DNA of 8,189 nt from an uncultured delta proteobacterium (GCA_903872255.1 CAIQJW010000267.1:1-8189); one strand, 5' to 3'; numbered from the stretch's first letter, positions 1-6,006 are shown. Made by a program: numbers and translations. Notes: generated from the sequence alone by a model not told the origin.

Positions 1-438
1 GCCCGCAAGACGGGCGGATGGCGCGGAGGCGGCAAGCACGGGGACCGGGACACGGTTGCAGTTGATATCCTGGAAGAGATCGGATTCGAACGGGATTCGC
101 GTGTGCCGTACAAGATCGCCTCGACATTGCCGACAGGCTACCAGAAGCGGCTTGAACTGGCACGGTGCATGGCGCTGCGTCCGGAGATAATTTTCTGTGA
201 TGAGGTTTTTTCCGGGTTAAGCATGAGCGAGATCGCGGGGATGCTGCCGCTCATCGAAAAAATGAAGGACGAAGGCATCACGCTCATCATGGTGGAACAT
301 CGCTTGCGGGAGCTTTTTAAGGTTGCCACACGGGTCATGGCGCTCAATTTCGGAGAGAAGATACGGGAAGGCGAAGCGCTAGATGTCATTGAGGACAAGA
401 GGGTACGAGAGGCATATCTCGGAACCGAAGGAGTGTAG
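1..438 (+). CDS. LivG-like ABC transporter ATP-binding protein (C-terminal part, 5' cut by window)
   Basis: The reading frame is open from the first base, so only the last 145 residues of a branched-chain amino acid/amide-type importer ATPase are present. Numbering from the first visible residue, a signature-like segment LPTGYQKRLELAR lies at 43-55 (the LivG family often has LP.GxQRRLEIAR rather than LSGGQ). Walker B follows as IIFCDE at 63-68, and the switch histidine sits in MVEH at 97-100. The Walker A motif would lie upstream of the window. The usual DEP after Walker B is DEV here, a small deviation. The stop is 5 bp before the LivF-like gene, so the two should be co-transcribed and act as the heterodimeric motor of one importer on the inner face of the membrane. 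The substrate cannot be read from the ATPase; the downstream acyl-CoA ligase suggests an organic acid rather than an amino acid. Confidence 0.88.
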   Translation, partial: ARKTGGWRGGGKHGDRDTVAVDILEEIGFERDSRVPYKIASTLPTGYQKRLELARCMALRPEIIFCDEVFSGLSMSEIAGMLPLIEKMKDEGITLIMVEHRLRELFKVATRVMALNFGEKIREGEALDVIEDKRVREAYLGTEGV

Positions 439-443
439 GTCCC

Positions 444-1190
444 ATGTTTGAAGCCTTTGAGATGATGGTATTCTTCGAGAACATGATCGCCCTCAACAAT
501 GTGAGCATCAGCTGCGGCGAGGGCAAGATCATCGGGATATTCGGTTCCAACAGTGCGGGGAAAAGCACGTTTATGCATGCCATATCGGGCATCATCCTCG
601 ATATCAAGAGAAAAGAAGAGATGCGTGGCGGAGAGCGGATCTCCGTGTACGGCCGCGTTTTTTTCAACGGAAAGGACATCAGTCAGGTCAAGCCGCACAA
701 CCGGGCCAAAGCAGGTATTGTCCTTTGTCCTGAGCGCAGGCGGATATTTCCCGAAAGCTCGGTGCTCGAGAACCTCAAGATCGGGTCGTACCTCACGGGC
801 GCCCGCGAGACAAGGAAGAACCTCGCGTATGTGCTCGATCTTTTTCCGCGGCTGAAAGACCACCTGAAAAGGCAGGGGGGTTTCTTAAGCGGTGGTGAAC
901 AGCAGATGCTGGCCATCGGCAGGGCGCTCATGGCTTCGCCTAAATTGCTGCTTCTCGATGAACCGCTTCTCGGTTTAAGCCCCGCCTATCAGGAGATCGT
1001 CATCAACGGGACGAGGGCCATCCGGGATTCGAAAGGTATTTCGATCATTATAACGGAACAGTATGCCCGGCCCGTGATGCCCATTATCGACCAGGGATAT
1101 ATTCTCGAGAACGGCTCGAGCGTGCTTTCGGGGACGCGTGAAGAATTAATGGATAATCCCGACGTAAAATCAGCCTATTTCGGCGTATAA
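444..1190 (+). CDS. LivF-like ABC transporter ATP-binding protein
   Basis: This is a full-length 248-aa ATPase of the HAAT (branched-chain amino acid/amide) import family. Walker A is GSNSAGKST at 34-42, the signature LSGGEQQ at 148-154, and Walker B LLLLDEP at 168-174 with E173 as the catalytic base. The switch position reads ITEQ (203-206), glutamine instead of histidine, which matches the VEQN usual in LivF. The Q-loop region GIVLCPERRRIFP (91-103) and the end segment GYILENGSSVLSG (218-230) are also typical of LivF. Between Walker A and the Q-loop there are about a dozen extra charged residues (KRKEEMRGGER, 55-65) compared with common LivF proteins. The ATG at 444 follows an AAGGAG-type ribosome site at the end of the preceding gene. 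It is the second ATPase of the operon and is followed 10 bp later by an acyl-CoA ligase. Confidence 0.92.
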   Translation: MFEAFEMMVFFENMIALNNVSISCGEGKIIGIFGSNSAGKSTFMHAISGIILDIKRKEEMRGGERISVYGRVFFNGKDISQVKPHNRAKAGIVLCPERRRIFPESSVLENLKIGSYLTGARETRKNLAYVLDLFPRLKDHLKRQGGFLSGGEQQMLAIGRALMASPKLLLLDEPLLGLSPAYQEIVINGTRAIRDSKGISIIITEQYARPVMPIIDQGYILENGSSVLSGTREELMDNPDVKSAYFGV

Positions 1191-1200
1191 GGAGTGAGGC

Positions 1201-2853
1201 ATGGCATCCTTGGAAAAGGAATATACATTCACTCGTTTTGAAGAAGCATGCAAGCAGTATGTATCAAGGCCGGCGCTCATCTATCTTGGCGAAACCTTCA
1301 CCTACGGCCGCCTGGAAACCCTCGTGCATCAATTTGCCCGGGGGCTTAGCGACCTCGGCATAAAAAAGCAGGACCGGGTGATGCTGTATATATCGAACTG
1401 CCCGCAATGGATAATTGCCAATTTTGCCATAAACCGCATAGGCGCGGTGACGGTCCCTGTGTCACCTATCTATACGGCATTCGAGATAGAGTACATGATA
1501 AAGGATGCCGGCATCGAAACGGTCATCTGCCTCGACACAAACTTTGTCTATGTGAAAGAGGTCATGGAAAGAACAAACCTGAAAAGGGTGATCGTCACGA
1601 ACCTCGTAGATTTCGTCTCGCCCGTAAAGAGGGCCATCGGCTTTCTTTTCGACAAGATACCGCACGGTACCGTTTCGAAGGGCGACAGAATATACTCTTT
1701 CAAGAATATCCTCTATAAATCCCGCCCCATCCCGCCCGAGGTCGATATCGATCCGAAGACCGATCTGTCATACATCATGTATACCGGTGGAACGACCGGA
1801 TTTCCGAAGGGTGTCCCGGGGAACCATACGGGGGAAGTGACATACATCCGCGACATTATGGATGACGTCATAAAAGATTTCGTAACACCCGGGAGAGATT
1901 CCGTCCTGATGGTGAACCCGCTGTTTCATATCATGGCAAAGGGTTTTTCCATCGCATTCGGGTTCAATTATGGGAACACCGTCGTGTTATTGCCGCTGCC
2001 TGAAGTAGACGCAACGTTGTCTGCGATCGAACGGTATAAGACAAAATGGATGCTGGGCGTGCCGGCCCTGTACCGGATGATGCTGGAGAATGACAGGATC
2101 GACCAGTATGACCTAAGTTCGCTGAGGTATTGCTATTGCGGCGGCGATGTCCTTCCCATTGAGGTCTTTAAGACATGGCGTGAAAAATATTCGATACCCC
2201 TTTACCAGGTGTACGGGTCCACCGAGATCGGCCATGTCACGTACAGCCGGCTTGACCAGGAACCCTCGCCGACAGTCATCGGGACACCGCTGAAAAGCCG
2301 CAAGTCGATCGTCGTCGACCGCGAAACACTGGAAATGCTGCCACCGGGAGAACTGGGGGAACTGCTCGTGACATCTCCCTACACATTGAAGGAATACGTC
2401 AACAAACCCGATGAAACGACATATTCCTACGTTCAAATGAACGGCGAAATCTATTACCGCATGGGCGATTATGTGAAGGTGAATGAACGCGGTGAAATCG
2501 AATTTGTCGAGAGGACCGCCGACATAATCAAATACAAGGCATATCGCGTTTCAGCATCAGAGGTCGAGGCGGCGCTTCAAGACCATCCCACCGTTATCGG
2601 CGCGTGTGTCATCGGGATTCCCGATCCGAAGGTAGGGGAAAGGATCAAGGCTATCGTCGTATTGAAGGAAGACGCAAAAGGGATAGGAAGCACTGAGCTC
2701 TTGAAATGGTGCAGGGACAGGCTTGCGTCCTACAAAGTCCCGGCATATATCGAATTCCGCGATATGCTGCCCAAATCTAAGGTCGGAAAACTCCTGCGCC
2801 GCGAGATCCGTGACGAGGAAAAGAGAAAAATGGAAAAGGAGAAAAGAAGGTAG
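1201..2853 (+). CDS. AMP-forming acyl-CoA ligase (ANL superfamily)
   Basis: This 550-aa enzyme activates a carboxylic acid to its acyl-adenylate and then to the CoA thioester. The ANL core motifs are all present: P-loop YTGGTTGFPKG at 194-204, the A5 motif YGSTE at 338-342, the ribose-binding aspartate in GD at 422-423, the hinge region around ERTADIIKYKAYRV (437-450), and the C-terminal catalytic lysine K530 in SKVGKLLRRE. The length is normal for medium/long-chain or aromatic acyl-CoA synthetases. A GGAG site lies directly after the livF-like stop, 6 bases before this ATG. The gene ends the plus-strand operon, so the simplest reading is that an acid imported by the ABC system is trapped and activated here. 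The acyl substrate cannot be told from the sequence; fatty, branched-chain and aromatic acids are all possible. The tail (EEKRKMEKEKRR) is strongly basic. Confidence 0.9.
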   Translation: MASLEKEYTFTRFEEACKQYVSRPALIYLGETFTYGRLETLVHQFARGLSDLGIKKQDRVMLYISNCPQWIIANFAINRIGAVTVPVSPIYTAFEIEYMIKDAGIETVICLDTNFVYVKEVMERTNLKRVIVTNLVDFVSPVKRAIGFLFDKIPHGTVSKGDRIYSFKNILYKSRPIPPEVDIDPKTDLSYIMYTGGTTGFPKGVPGNHTGEVTYIRDIMDDVIKDFVTPGRDSVLMVNPLFHIMAKGFSIAFGFNYGNTVVLLPLPEVDATLSAIERYKTKWMLGVPALYRMMLENDRIDQYDLSSLRYCYCGGDVLPIEVFKTWREKYSIPLYQVYGSTEIGHVTYSRLDQEPSPTVIGTPLKSRKSIVVDRETLEMLPPGELGELLVTSPYTLKEYVNKPDETTYSYVQMNGEIYYRMGDYVKVNERGEIEFVERTADIIKYKAYRVSASEVEAALQDHPTVIGACVIGIPDPKVGERIKAIVVLKEDAKGIGSTELLKWCRDRLASYKVPAYIEFRDMLPKSKVGKLLRREIRDEEKRKMEKEKRR

Positions 2854-2875
2854 AGAACTAAAATCCGCGCTTGAC

Positions 2876-3088
2876 TTACTTAGCCTCTGTGTCGGTGTTT
2901 TCCTGGCTGGCTTCAGGTGTTTCTTCGGTTGAAGTTTCCTGTTCTTCAGCCGTGTCAGTGGTTTCCAAATCTTCTTCAGATTCCTGGCCTTTCAGGCCGT
3001 GCCTTTTGGCCATCTTTTCCTGAGCTTTTTGTTGCCGTTTGATCTCTTTCTGCCGCTTTAAAAACGTATTCTGGTTGCGCTTTGACAT
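2876..3088 (-). CDS. small charged protein, basic N-terminus and acidic C-terminus
   Basis: I do not recognise an assigned function. The 70-aa product has two halves. Residues 1-33 are Lys/Arg/Gln-rich (KRNQNTFLKRQKEIKRQQKAQ) and probably form a helix or coiled coil. Residues 35-70 are acidic and low-complexity, rich in Glu, Thr and Ser. There is no signal peptide, membrane segment or cysteine, so it should be cytoplasmic, perhaps binding nucleic acid or ribosomes through the basic half. Small proteins with a similar KRxKE-rich start occur in Deltaproteobacteria, from memory. The gene is supported by an AAAGGAAG ribosome site before the ATG and a near-consensus promoter (3181-3209) about 95 bp upstream. 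It converges on the acyl-CoA ligase gene, whose stop is 22 bp away, with no terminator visible between them. Confidence 0.72.
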   Translation of the reverse strand: MSKRNQNTFLKRQKEIKRQQKAQEKMAKRHGLKGQESEEDLETTDTAEEQETSTEETPEASQENTDTEAK

Positions 3089-3180
3089 TTAAGGCTTCCT
3101 TTCCTCTTCCCGACAATAACTGATCGTCAACAAAACAAATATCAGGGAAGAGATGAGTCAATTTCCGGTGCAGTATAAGG

Positions 3181-3209
3181 ATTATGACGTTATTTGACAG
3201 GTTTGTCAA
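3181..3209 (-). promoter_or_regulatory. sigma-70-type promoter for the 70-aa protein, with overlapping inverted repeat
   Basis: Read on the minus strand, a perfect -35 box TTGACA (3204-3209) is followed after exactly 17 bp by CATAAT (3181-3186), one base from consensus. Transcription would start near 3174 and give a leader of about 85 nt for the gene starting at 3088. The -35 box is also one arm of an inverted repeat, TTGACA-GGTT-TGTCAA at 3194-3209, which could be an operator or could arise by chance. Confidence 0.7.
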
Positions 3210-3315
3210 GATGAAGACCGACGGCAGGTCCATTTCGCTGTCTTTTCTCTTTACATTTTTTCATTTACGCTTTAGTGTCTAAGATGAGTAAATTTAAGTG
3301 AAAAAGGGGAATATT

Positions 3316-3576
3316 ATGCGCTGCCGTTTGTTTTTTATCTCGCTCACCTTAATGATCTCCCTGGTGGCCGTTCAAACGTCAGGCGCGCAAAGCCATCCTG
3401 GGTGCGATGCCAACTCCTGTCCCCCCGGTTACAATGCAGTCCTCCAATCGAACGGTTCCTGCATGTGCATTGCGGCAGACTGCACGAACATAGAAGGTTG
3501 TCCGGAACCGCCAAAAGCCGTTGAAGATTGCCCCAGCATCGAGGGATGCAACCCGCCGCAGATAATCAAACCGTAA
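3316..3576 (+). CDS. small secreted cysteine-rich protein
   Basis: The 86-aa product has no family I can name. A signal peptide is clear: MRCR, a hydrophobic core FFISLTLMISLVAV (6-19), then a likely cleavage near SGA-QS (22-26). The mature part of about 62 aa holds eight cysteines (30, 35, 49, 51, 56, 62, 72, 78), an even number that suits four disulfides. It contains a short internal repeat, DCTNIEGCPEPP (55-66) and DCPSIEGCNPP (71-81), joined by KAVE. An in-frame GTG at 3298 is possible, but the ATG at 3316 is preferred: it is preceded by an AAGGGG ribosome site and gives a normal signal peptide. The product is exported, and the VKOR/DsbA pair encoded about 1 kb away could oxidise it; that link is inference. 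A weak TTTACA/TAGTGT promoter (3250-3278) is the only promoter candidate seen. Confidence 0.72.
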   Translation: MRCRLFFISLTLMISLVAVQTSGAQSHPGCDANSCPPGYNAVLQSNGSCMCIAADCTNIEGCPEPPKAVEDCPSIEGCNPPQIIKP

Positions 3577-3650
3577 AAACAGTAAGGAATAAGGATTTAA
3601 AATATCTTTGCGTTTGTGCCTTCGGCGAGGATTGTGCCGAGTTCGCGGCG

Positions 3651-3678
3651 AAAAAAAAGCCCTGCATTTGCAGGACTT
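3651..3678 (-). terminator. intrinsic terminator of the 59-aa membrane protein gene
   Basis: On the minus strand, AAGTCCTGC (3678-3670), a 4-nt loop and GCAGGGCTT (3665-3657) form a nine-pair stem with one G-U pair, followed by a run of eight T (3658-3651) that overlaps the stem's end. The wobble pair is allowed only in the minus-strand RNA, which fixes the direction. It lies 30 bp past the stop of the small membrane protein gene and separates it from the convergent cysteine-rich gene. Confidence 0.8.
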
Positions 3679-3708
3679 CCGATGAAATATAGCCAAAAAT
3701 GGATTGGC

Positions 3709-3888
3709 TTAAGCCTTCGCTTTTTTCGCTTTTTCCCGTCCGAACAGGAAGACAAACAGTCCGATGAAAATAAGAACTGCCCCGCCTGCCAGCACGGTGG
3801 TACTGCGGGTCATAAAGATCATGACAAAACCGCCTATCATGATTATTGCGGAGATGACGTACAGAGCAATTAAATTCTTATCACCCAT
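3709..3888 (-). CDS. small two-helix membrane protein (59 aa)
   Basis: This short gene encodes M-GDKNLIALYVISAI and so on. It has two hydrophobic segments, about residues 6-26 (LIALYVISAIIMIGG...) and 32-50 (VLAGGAVLIFIGLF...), joined by a short polar turn TRSTT. It ends in a basic tail, GREKAKKAKA. By the positive-inside rule both ends probably face the cytoplasm. I do not recognise a family, so no function is proposed. The ATG at 3888 is preceded by a G-rich stretch rather than a clean Shine-Dalgarno site. The gene is supported by a good promoter upstream (3920-3947) and an intrinsic terminator 30 bp downstream, which together make a single-gene transcription unit. Neither neighbour is co-directional and adjacent enough to share its transcript. 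Confidence 0.72.
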   Translation of the reverse strand: MGDKNLIALYVISAIIMIGGFVMIFMTRSTTVLAGGAVLIFIGLFVFLFGREKAKKAKA

Positions 3889-3919
3889 TTACCCGGCCCC
3901 CGTTACTTGGAATATTTTT

Positions 3920-3947
3920 ACTATACCATACCTCTGTTTTTAATCAA
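3920..3947 (-). promoter_or_regulatory. sigma-70-type promoter for the 59-aa membrane protein
   Basis: On the minus strand, TTGATT (3942-3947) and TATAGT (3920-3925) are separated by 16 bp, with four and five of six consensus bases. Transcription would start near 3913, giving a leader of about 25 nt before the ATG at 3888. The surrounding DNA is strongly AT-rich, which raises the chance of accidental matches, but position and direction fit. Confidence 0.5.
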
Positions 3948-3978
3948 GTCATTAATTTTACTTATTTTTACAAACAAT

Positions 3979-4007
3979 TTGTTCACTAGTATTACACTAT
4001 AGAACAA
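3979..4007. repeat. 29-bp imperfect dyad (operator or hairpin candidate)
   Basis: The outer arms TTGTTC (3979-3984) and GAACAA (4002-4007) enclose inner arms TAGT (3987-3990) and ACTA (3996-3999) around the 5-nt centre ATTAC. Another overlapping short palindrome, AACAATTTGTT, adjoins on the left at 3973-3983. The element lies in AT-rich DNA, 30-60 bp upstream of the promoter for the 59-aa protein and just past the end of the dsbA-like gene. It has no T-run on either side suited to an intrinsic terminator, so a protein-binding site is the better guess. Confidence 0.4.
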
Positions 4008-4040
4008 GTAAAAAATACATGGAAACAGGAACGGCCGGCC

Positions 4041-4655
4041 TTACTTGGGGGACTTTTTCTGCCTTAATTTATCGAGGGCATCCGTAATGTCCGGCCTGCC
4101 TTCATATTTATGCTGTTTGCCTGCCGCCTCTATCAGGCATGTCGGGGTTTTCTCTATGTTATCCTGTTTCAAGTAGCCGGACAGGGAGTTAAAAACAGGC
4201 TTTACGTCGTACGGTCTAAAGCCGATCTTTCTTTCGTTAAGGAAAGCCTCGAGTTTCTGTGCATCGTTTATTTGTTTCTTCGATGCCTCGACGAGAGATC
4301 TTCTCACGAAAAACGCGTTGTCCAATGTTGTTTTCTCATTGACGGCATAGAGAAAATAACGGGCATAGAGCGAGGAACTCCTGTAGAACGGGGTATCGAC
4401 AAATGTCAGCCTGATAATTTTCTCGCGCACCAGTTCGGTCAGTATAGGCTCGATATCGGGTTCCATTTCCCTGCACGGAGGACAAAAATAGTCCGTATAG
4501 AGCCTGACGTTAATTCTGCCTTCCCCGAAAGCCGGGACCGCTGTCTCGCCTGCCTGGCAATCCGGGCAGACAAGGCCGAGCATCAAAACCAGAATGCAAA
4601 AACCTGCGCACCCGATCGCGGCTATTTTCATTCTATGTGTTGACCGTTCCTTCAT
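4041..4655 (-). CDS. DsbA-like thiol:disulfide oxidoreductase, exported
   Basis: This 204-aa thioredoxin-fold protein most likely introduces or passes on disulfide bonds outside the cytoplasm. A basic start (MKERSTHRMK) and hydrophobic core (11-29) form a signal peptide or N-terminal anchor ending near residue 36. The active site is CPPC at 58-61 in YTDYFCPPCREMEP. A cis-proline loop, KTPTC at 169-173, completes the redox site. Between them is the helical insert expected of the DsbA group. The start at 4655 is preceded by GAGGAG; the internal Met at residue 9 is less well placed. It begins 7 bp after the VKOR-like gene, the enzyme class known to reoxidise DsbA-type proteins in bacteria lacking DsbB, so the two probably form one electron-transfer pair. 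It is the last gene of the minus-strand run; a GGCCGGCC palindrome directly follows the stop, but no strong terminator is evident. Confidence 0.87.
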   Translation of the reverse strand: MKERSTHRMKIAAIGCAGFCILVLMLGLVCPDCQAGETAVPAFGEGRINVRLYTDYFCPPCREMEPDIEPILTELVREKIIRLTFVDTPFYRSSSLYARYFLYAVNEKTTLDNAFFVRRSLVEASKKQINDAQKLEAFLNERKIGFRPYDVKPVFNSLSGYLKQDNIEKTPTCLIEAAGKQHKYEGRPDITDALDKLRQKKSPK

Positions 4656-4662
4656 TTTCTCC

Positions 4663-5160
4663 TCAATAGTATGTGTTCAAAAATGTATATGTGTAGGTCG
4701 GTGCGATGGAGCCTTTGAAAACCAGTGCAAAACCGGCCAGACCCATAGCCATGAAAAACAGGGAATAAAAAAGGCGCCGTTTGATGAAATTAACTATGTA
4801 GAGAACAAAAATGATCCCGGCAAAGGCAAGGCAGTAAGAACAGTAGGTGTCATACCACACCTGAAAGCCGATGAGGTAGAACTCAATGCCGACGGCGGCT
4901 GAAATTATCAGGAAAAGGAGAAAATCCTGCTTGAGGATGCTGAGCAGTATGATAAGCGCCATGCATGCCATCCCGACGTACGTAAGGTCGATGCCGAAGA
5001 TGGTGCCGCGAAGGTACGAACAGGAACCGGCGCATATGCTGTAGTAAACTTCCAGGGCGATCGCAACGCACGCGAGAATAATGTTGGTGATGTATCTGTA
5101 CTGTCTGACGAGACCCATGACAGTACGCGGTCCGTTTTGATGGCCTGGTCCGGATCCCAT
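4663..5160 (-). CDS. VKOR-like membrane thiol oxidase (vitamin K epoxide reductase family)
   Basis: This 165-aa integral membrane protein has about five hydrophobic helices (roughly 22-40, 57-76, 79-99, 108-127, 130-148). The CXXC redox centre is CSYC at 107-110 in QVWYDTYCSYCLAFA, closely like the C-x-Y-C-L motif of bacterial VKORs. The shuttle-cysteine loop is C43-AGS-C47, followed by the family-typical GIDLTYVGMA (56-65). The loop pair is closer together than in the well-studied cyanobacterial enzyme, which has five residues between. Family members oxidise a DsbA-type partner and pass electrons to quinone. The partner here is almost certainly the CPPC protein encoded 7 bp downstream. The ATG at 5160 follows an AAAGGA ribosome site; a second Met at residue 15 is an alternative start. 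In an anaerobe the quinone is probably a menaquinone; that is inference. Confidence 0.85.
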   Translation of the reverse strand: MGSGPGHQNGPRTVMGLVRQYRYITNIILACVAIALEVYYSICAGSCSYLRGTIFGIDLTYVGMACMALIILLSILKQDFLLFLIISAAVGIEFYLIGFQVWYDTYCSYCLAFAGIIFVLYIVNFIKRRLFYSLFFMAMGLAGFALVFKGSIAPTYTYTFLNTYY

Positions 5161-5184
5161 CGTTTATTCCTTTCGCCCCGCCGG

Positions 5185-5322
5185 TTATTTTTGCACAGTG
5201 TCGCCCGGCGCCAGGTGCAGCGAGTATGTCCTCGGTGCATCCGATGGGACAGGACAGGACGAGCAGGCAAAAAGTGATATGGCAGCCGCAACGACCGCCA
5301 GGAGAAGCACGGCTTTTTTCAT
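5185..5322 (-). CDS. small lipoprotein (45 aa)
   Basis: This short gene sits 24 bp upstream of the VKOR-like gene on the same strand. Its product starts MKKAVLLLAVVAAA and ends its signal with the lipobox LFAC, so Cys20 would be lipid-modified and the mature protein only 26 residues long. The mature part, CSSCPVPSDAP and on to DTVQK, has a second cysteine at position 23, giving a C-x-x-C with the lipidated Cys. The start ATG at 5322 is preceded by AAGGGGG. I do not recognise the family. Its place before VKOR and DsbA genes suggests a role in, or a shared need for, envelope thiol oxidation, or simply a leader-like lipoprotein; no function is claimed. Short length keeps confidence moderate, but the signal, lipobox, ribosome site and operon position agree. 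Confidence 0.68.
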   Translation of the reverse strand: MKKAVLLLAVVAAAISLFACSSCPVPSDAPRTYSLHLAPGDTVQK

Positions 5323-5383
5323 TCTACCCCCTTAGGCAACAGATTACGTTTACCATATCCCGTAATGCCGGGCAAGGGCAGAT

Positions 5384-5617
5384 TTAACCCGCGCAGCAGC
5401 CGCCCGGTGATCCGCACGATCCCGGTGTGCCGCAGCAGCCGCCGCCAAAATTCGGCATAGGCCCCGGTCCTGAAGAAGACGGTGTGTTATGGGCCGACAT
5501 CAGTTTTGTCAATTTTGGGCTGCTGCAAGAACGGCAGGCGACTTCTTCGTCCGCAGAAAAAACGATAAATTCACTCACTGCTCCGCAGTCTTCGCATTTG
5601 TATTCATAGATAGGCAT
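5384..5617 (-). CDS. FmdB-type zinc ribbon protein with Cys/Gly-rich tail
   Basis: The first 40 residues of this 77-aa protein are a standard FmdB/CxxC-CxxC zinc ribbon: MPIYEYKCEDCG (cysteines 8 and 11) and ACRSCSS (cysteines 28 and 31), which should bind one zinc or iron ion. The second half is unusual: a Pro/Gly/Ser linker (43-60), then GGGCCGTPGSCGSPGGCCAG with five further cysteines (61, 62, 68, 74, 75). Such tails occur in some family members from anaerobes and could bind a second metal or cluster. FmdB was named after a putative regulator of formylmethanofuran dehydrogenase, but the function of most homologues is unknown. AAAGGAG overlaps the stop of the upstream cofactor-binding gene 11 bp away, so the two are translated from one message. 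The lipoprotein gene follows after 61 bp with no clear terminator. Confidence 0.87.
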   Translation of the reverse strand: MPIYEYKCEDCGAVSEFIVFSADEEVACRSCSSPKLTKLMSAHNTPSSSGPGPMPNFGGGCCGTPGSCGSPGGCCAG

Positions 5618-5628
5618 TCTTGTCTCCT

Positions 5629-6006
5629 TTAATGATGGGCGCAGCCGCTTGCATGCCCGCCGCAGGTATGGTTCATGGTCAGCTCAGGCAGCCTGTTCTC
5701 GTTAAACAGGGCGAGATTATCTTTTATAGTGTTTTCCACGGCCTTGAAAACCCTGATACCTTCTGCATTAAGCCGTGTAAGCGCCCCTGCGCCAATGCCG
5801 CCGACGACGACAGCATCAACCTCGGTGCCCCCGATAGCCTTCATGGGATTGCATGCCCCGTGAATATGGTTCATATCGCTGTTAATGATCTTAGACATTG
5901 CGTTGTCTTCGGTATTCACGACGATAAAAGCCGGCGCAGAACCGAAATGTCCGTATACCGAGCTTTCAGCGCCCTCATCTTTCGTTACAGCAAAACAAAG
6001 TTTCAT
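5629..6006 (-). CDS. NifX/NifB-type dinitrogenase iron-molybdenum cofactor-binding domain protein
   Basis: This stand-alone 125-aa protein belongs to the family of small FeMo-cofactor-binding proteins (NifX, NafY, NifB C-terminal domain and many non-nif relatives). Recognisable segments are SSVYGHFGSAPAFIVV (15-30), the HGACNPM stretch (49-55) and the Rossmann-like core VDAVVVGGIGAGALTRL (63-79) followed by GIRVFKA. In non-nitrogen-fixing anaerobes such proteins are thought to handle iron-sulfur or molybdenum-containing clusters; the exact role is unknown. The tail HTCGGHASGCAHH (113-125) adds two cysteines and four histidines and resembles a metal-binding tag. Its ATG overlaps the DUF134 stop by four bases (ATGA) and is preceded by AGGAGG, so translation is coupled. 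No other nif gene is visible, so nitrogen fixation should not be inferred from this gene. Confidence 0.88.
   Translation of the reverse strand: MKLCFAVTKDEGAESSVYGHFGSAPAFIVVNTEDNAMSKIINSDMNHIHGACNPMKAIGGTEVDAVVVGGIGAGALTRLNAEGIRVFKAVENTIKDNLALFNENRLPELTMNHTCGGHASGCAHH

Noticed and set aside
138..863. 241-codon minus-strand open frame opposite the two ABC ATPase genes
   Set aside because: It spans two well-supported ATPase genes and the junction between them, its translation shows no domain, and it is low in recognisable structure; a shadow frame.
3298..3315. GTG start six codons upstream for the cysteine-rich protein
   Set aside because: The ribosome site AAGGGG lies inside this extension and serves the ATG at 3316, which gives a standard signal peptide.
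3614..3650. Two TTGTGCC copies in the gap after the cysteine-rich gene
   Set aside because: A seven-base repeat occurring twice is within chance expectation and has no clear function.
4021..4040. GGCCGGCC palindrome just after the dsbA-like stop
   Set aside because: It has no loop of its own and the T run lies well downstream on the minus strand, so an intrinsic terminator is not convincing.
4110..4643. 177-codon plus-strand open frame opposite the dsbA-like gene
   Set aside because: The minus-strand CPPC protein with signal peptide and ribosome site explains the same DNA; the plus frame has no domain.
4908..5291. 127-codon minus-strand open frame overlapping the VKOR-like and lipoprotein genes
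   Set aside because: Different frame from both real genes, with an Arg/Ser-rich translation and no motif.
5629..6006. Nitrogen fixation gene (nifX) as a literal assignment
   Set aside because: The fold is shared by many non-nif proteins of anaerobes and no nif structural or assembly gene is present in the window.
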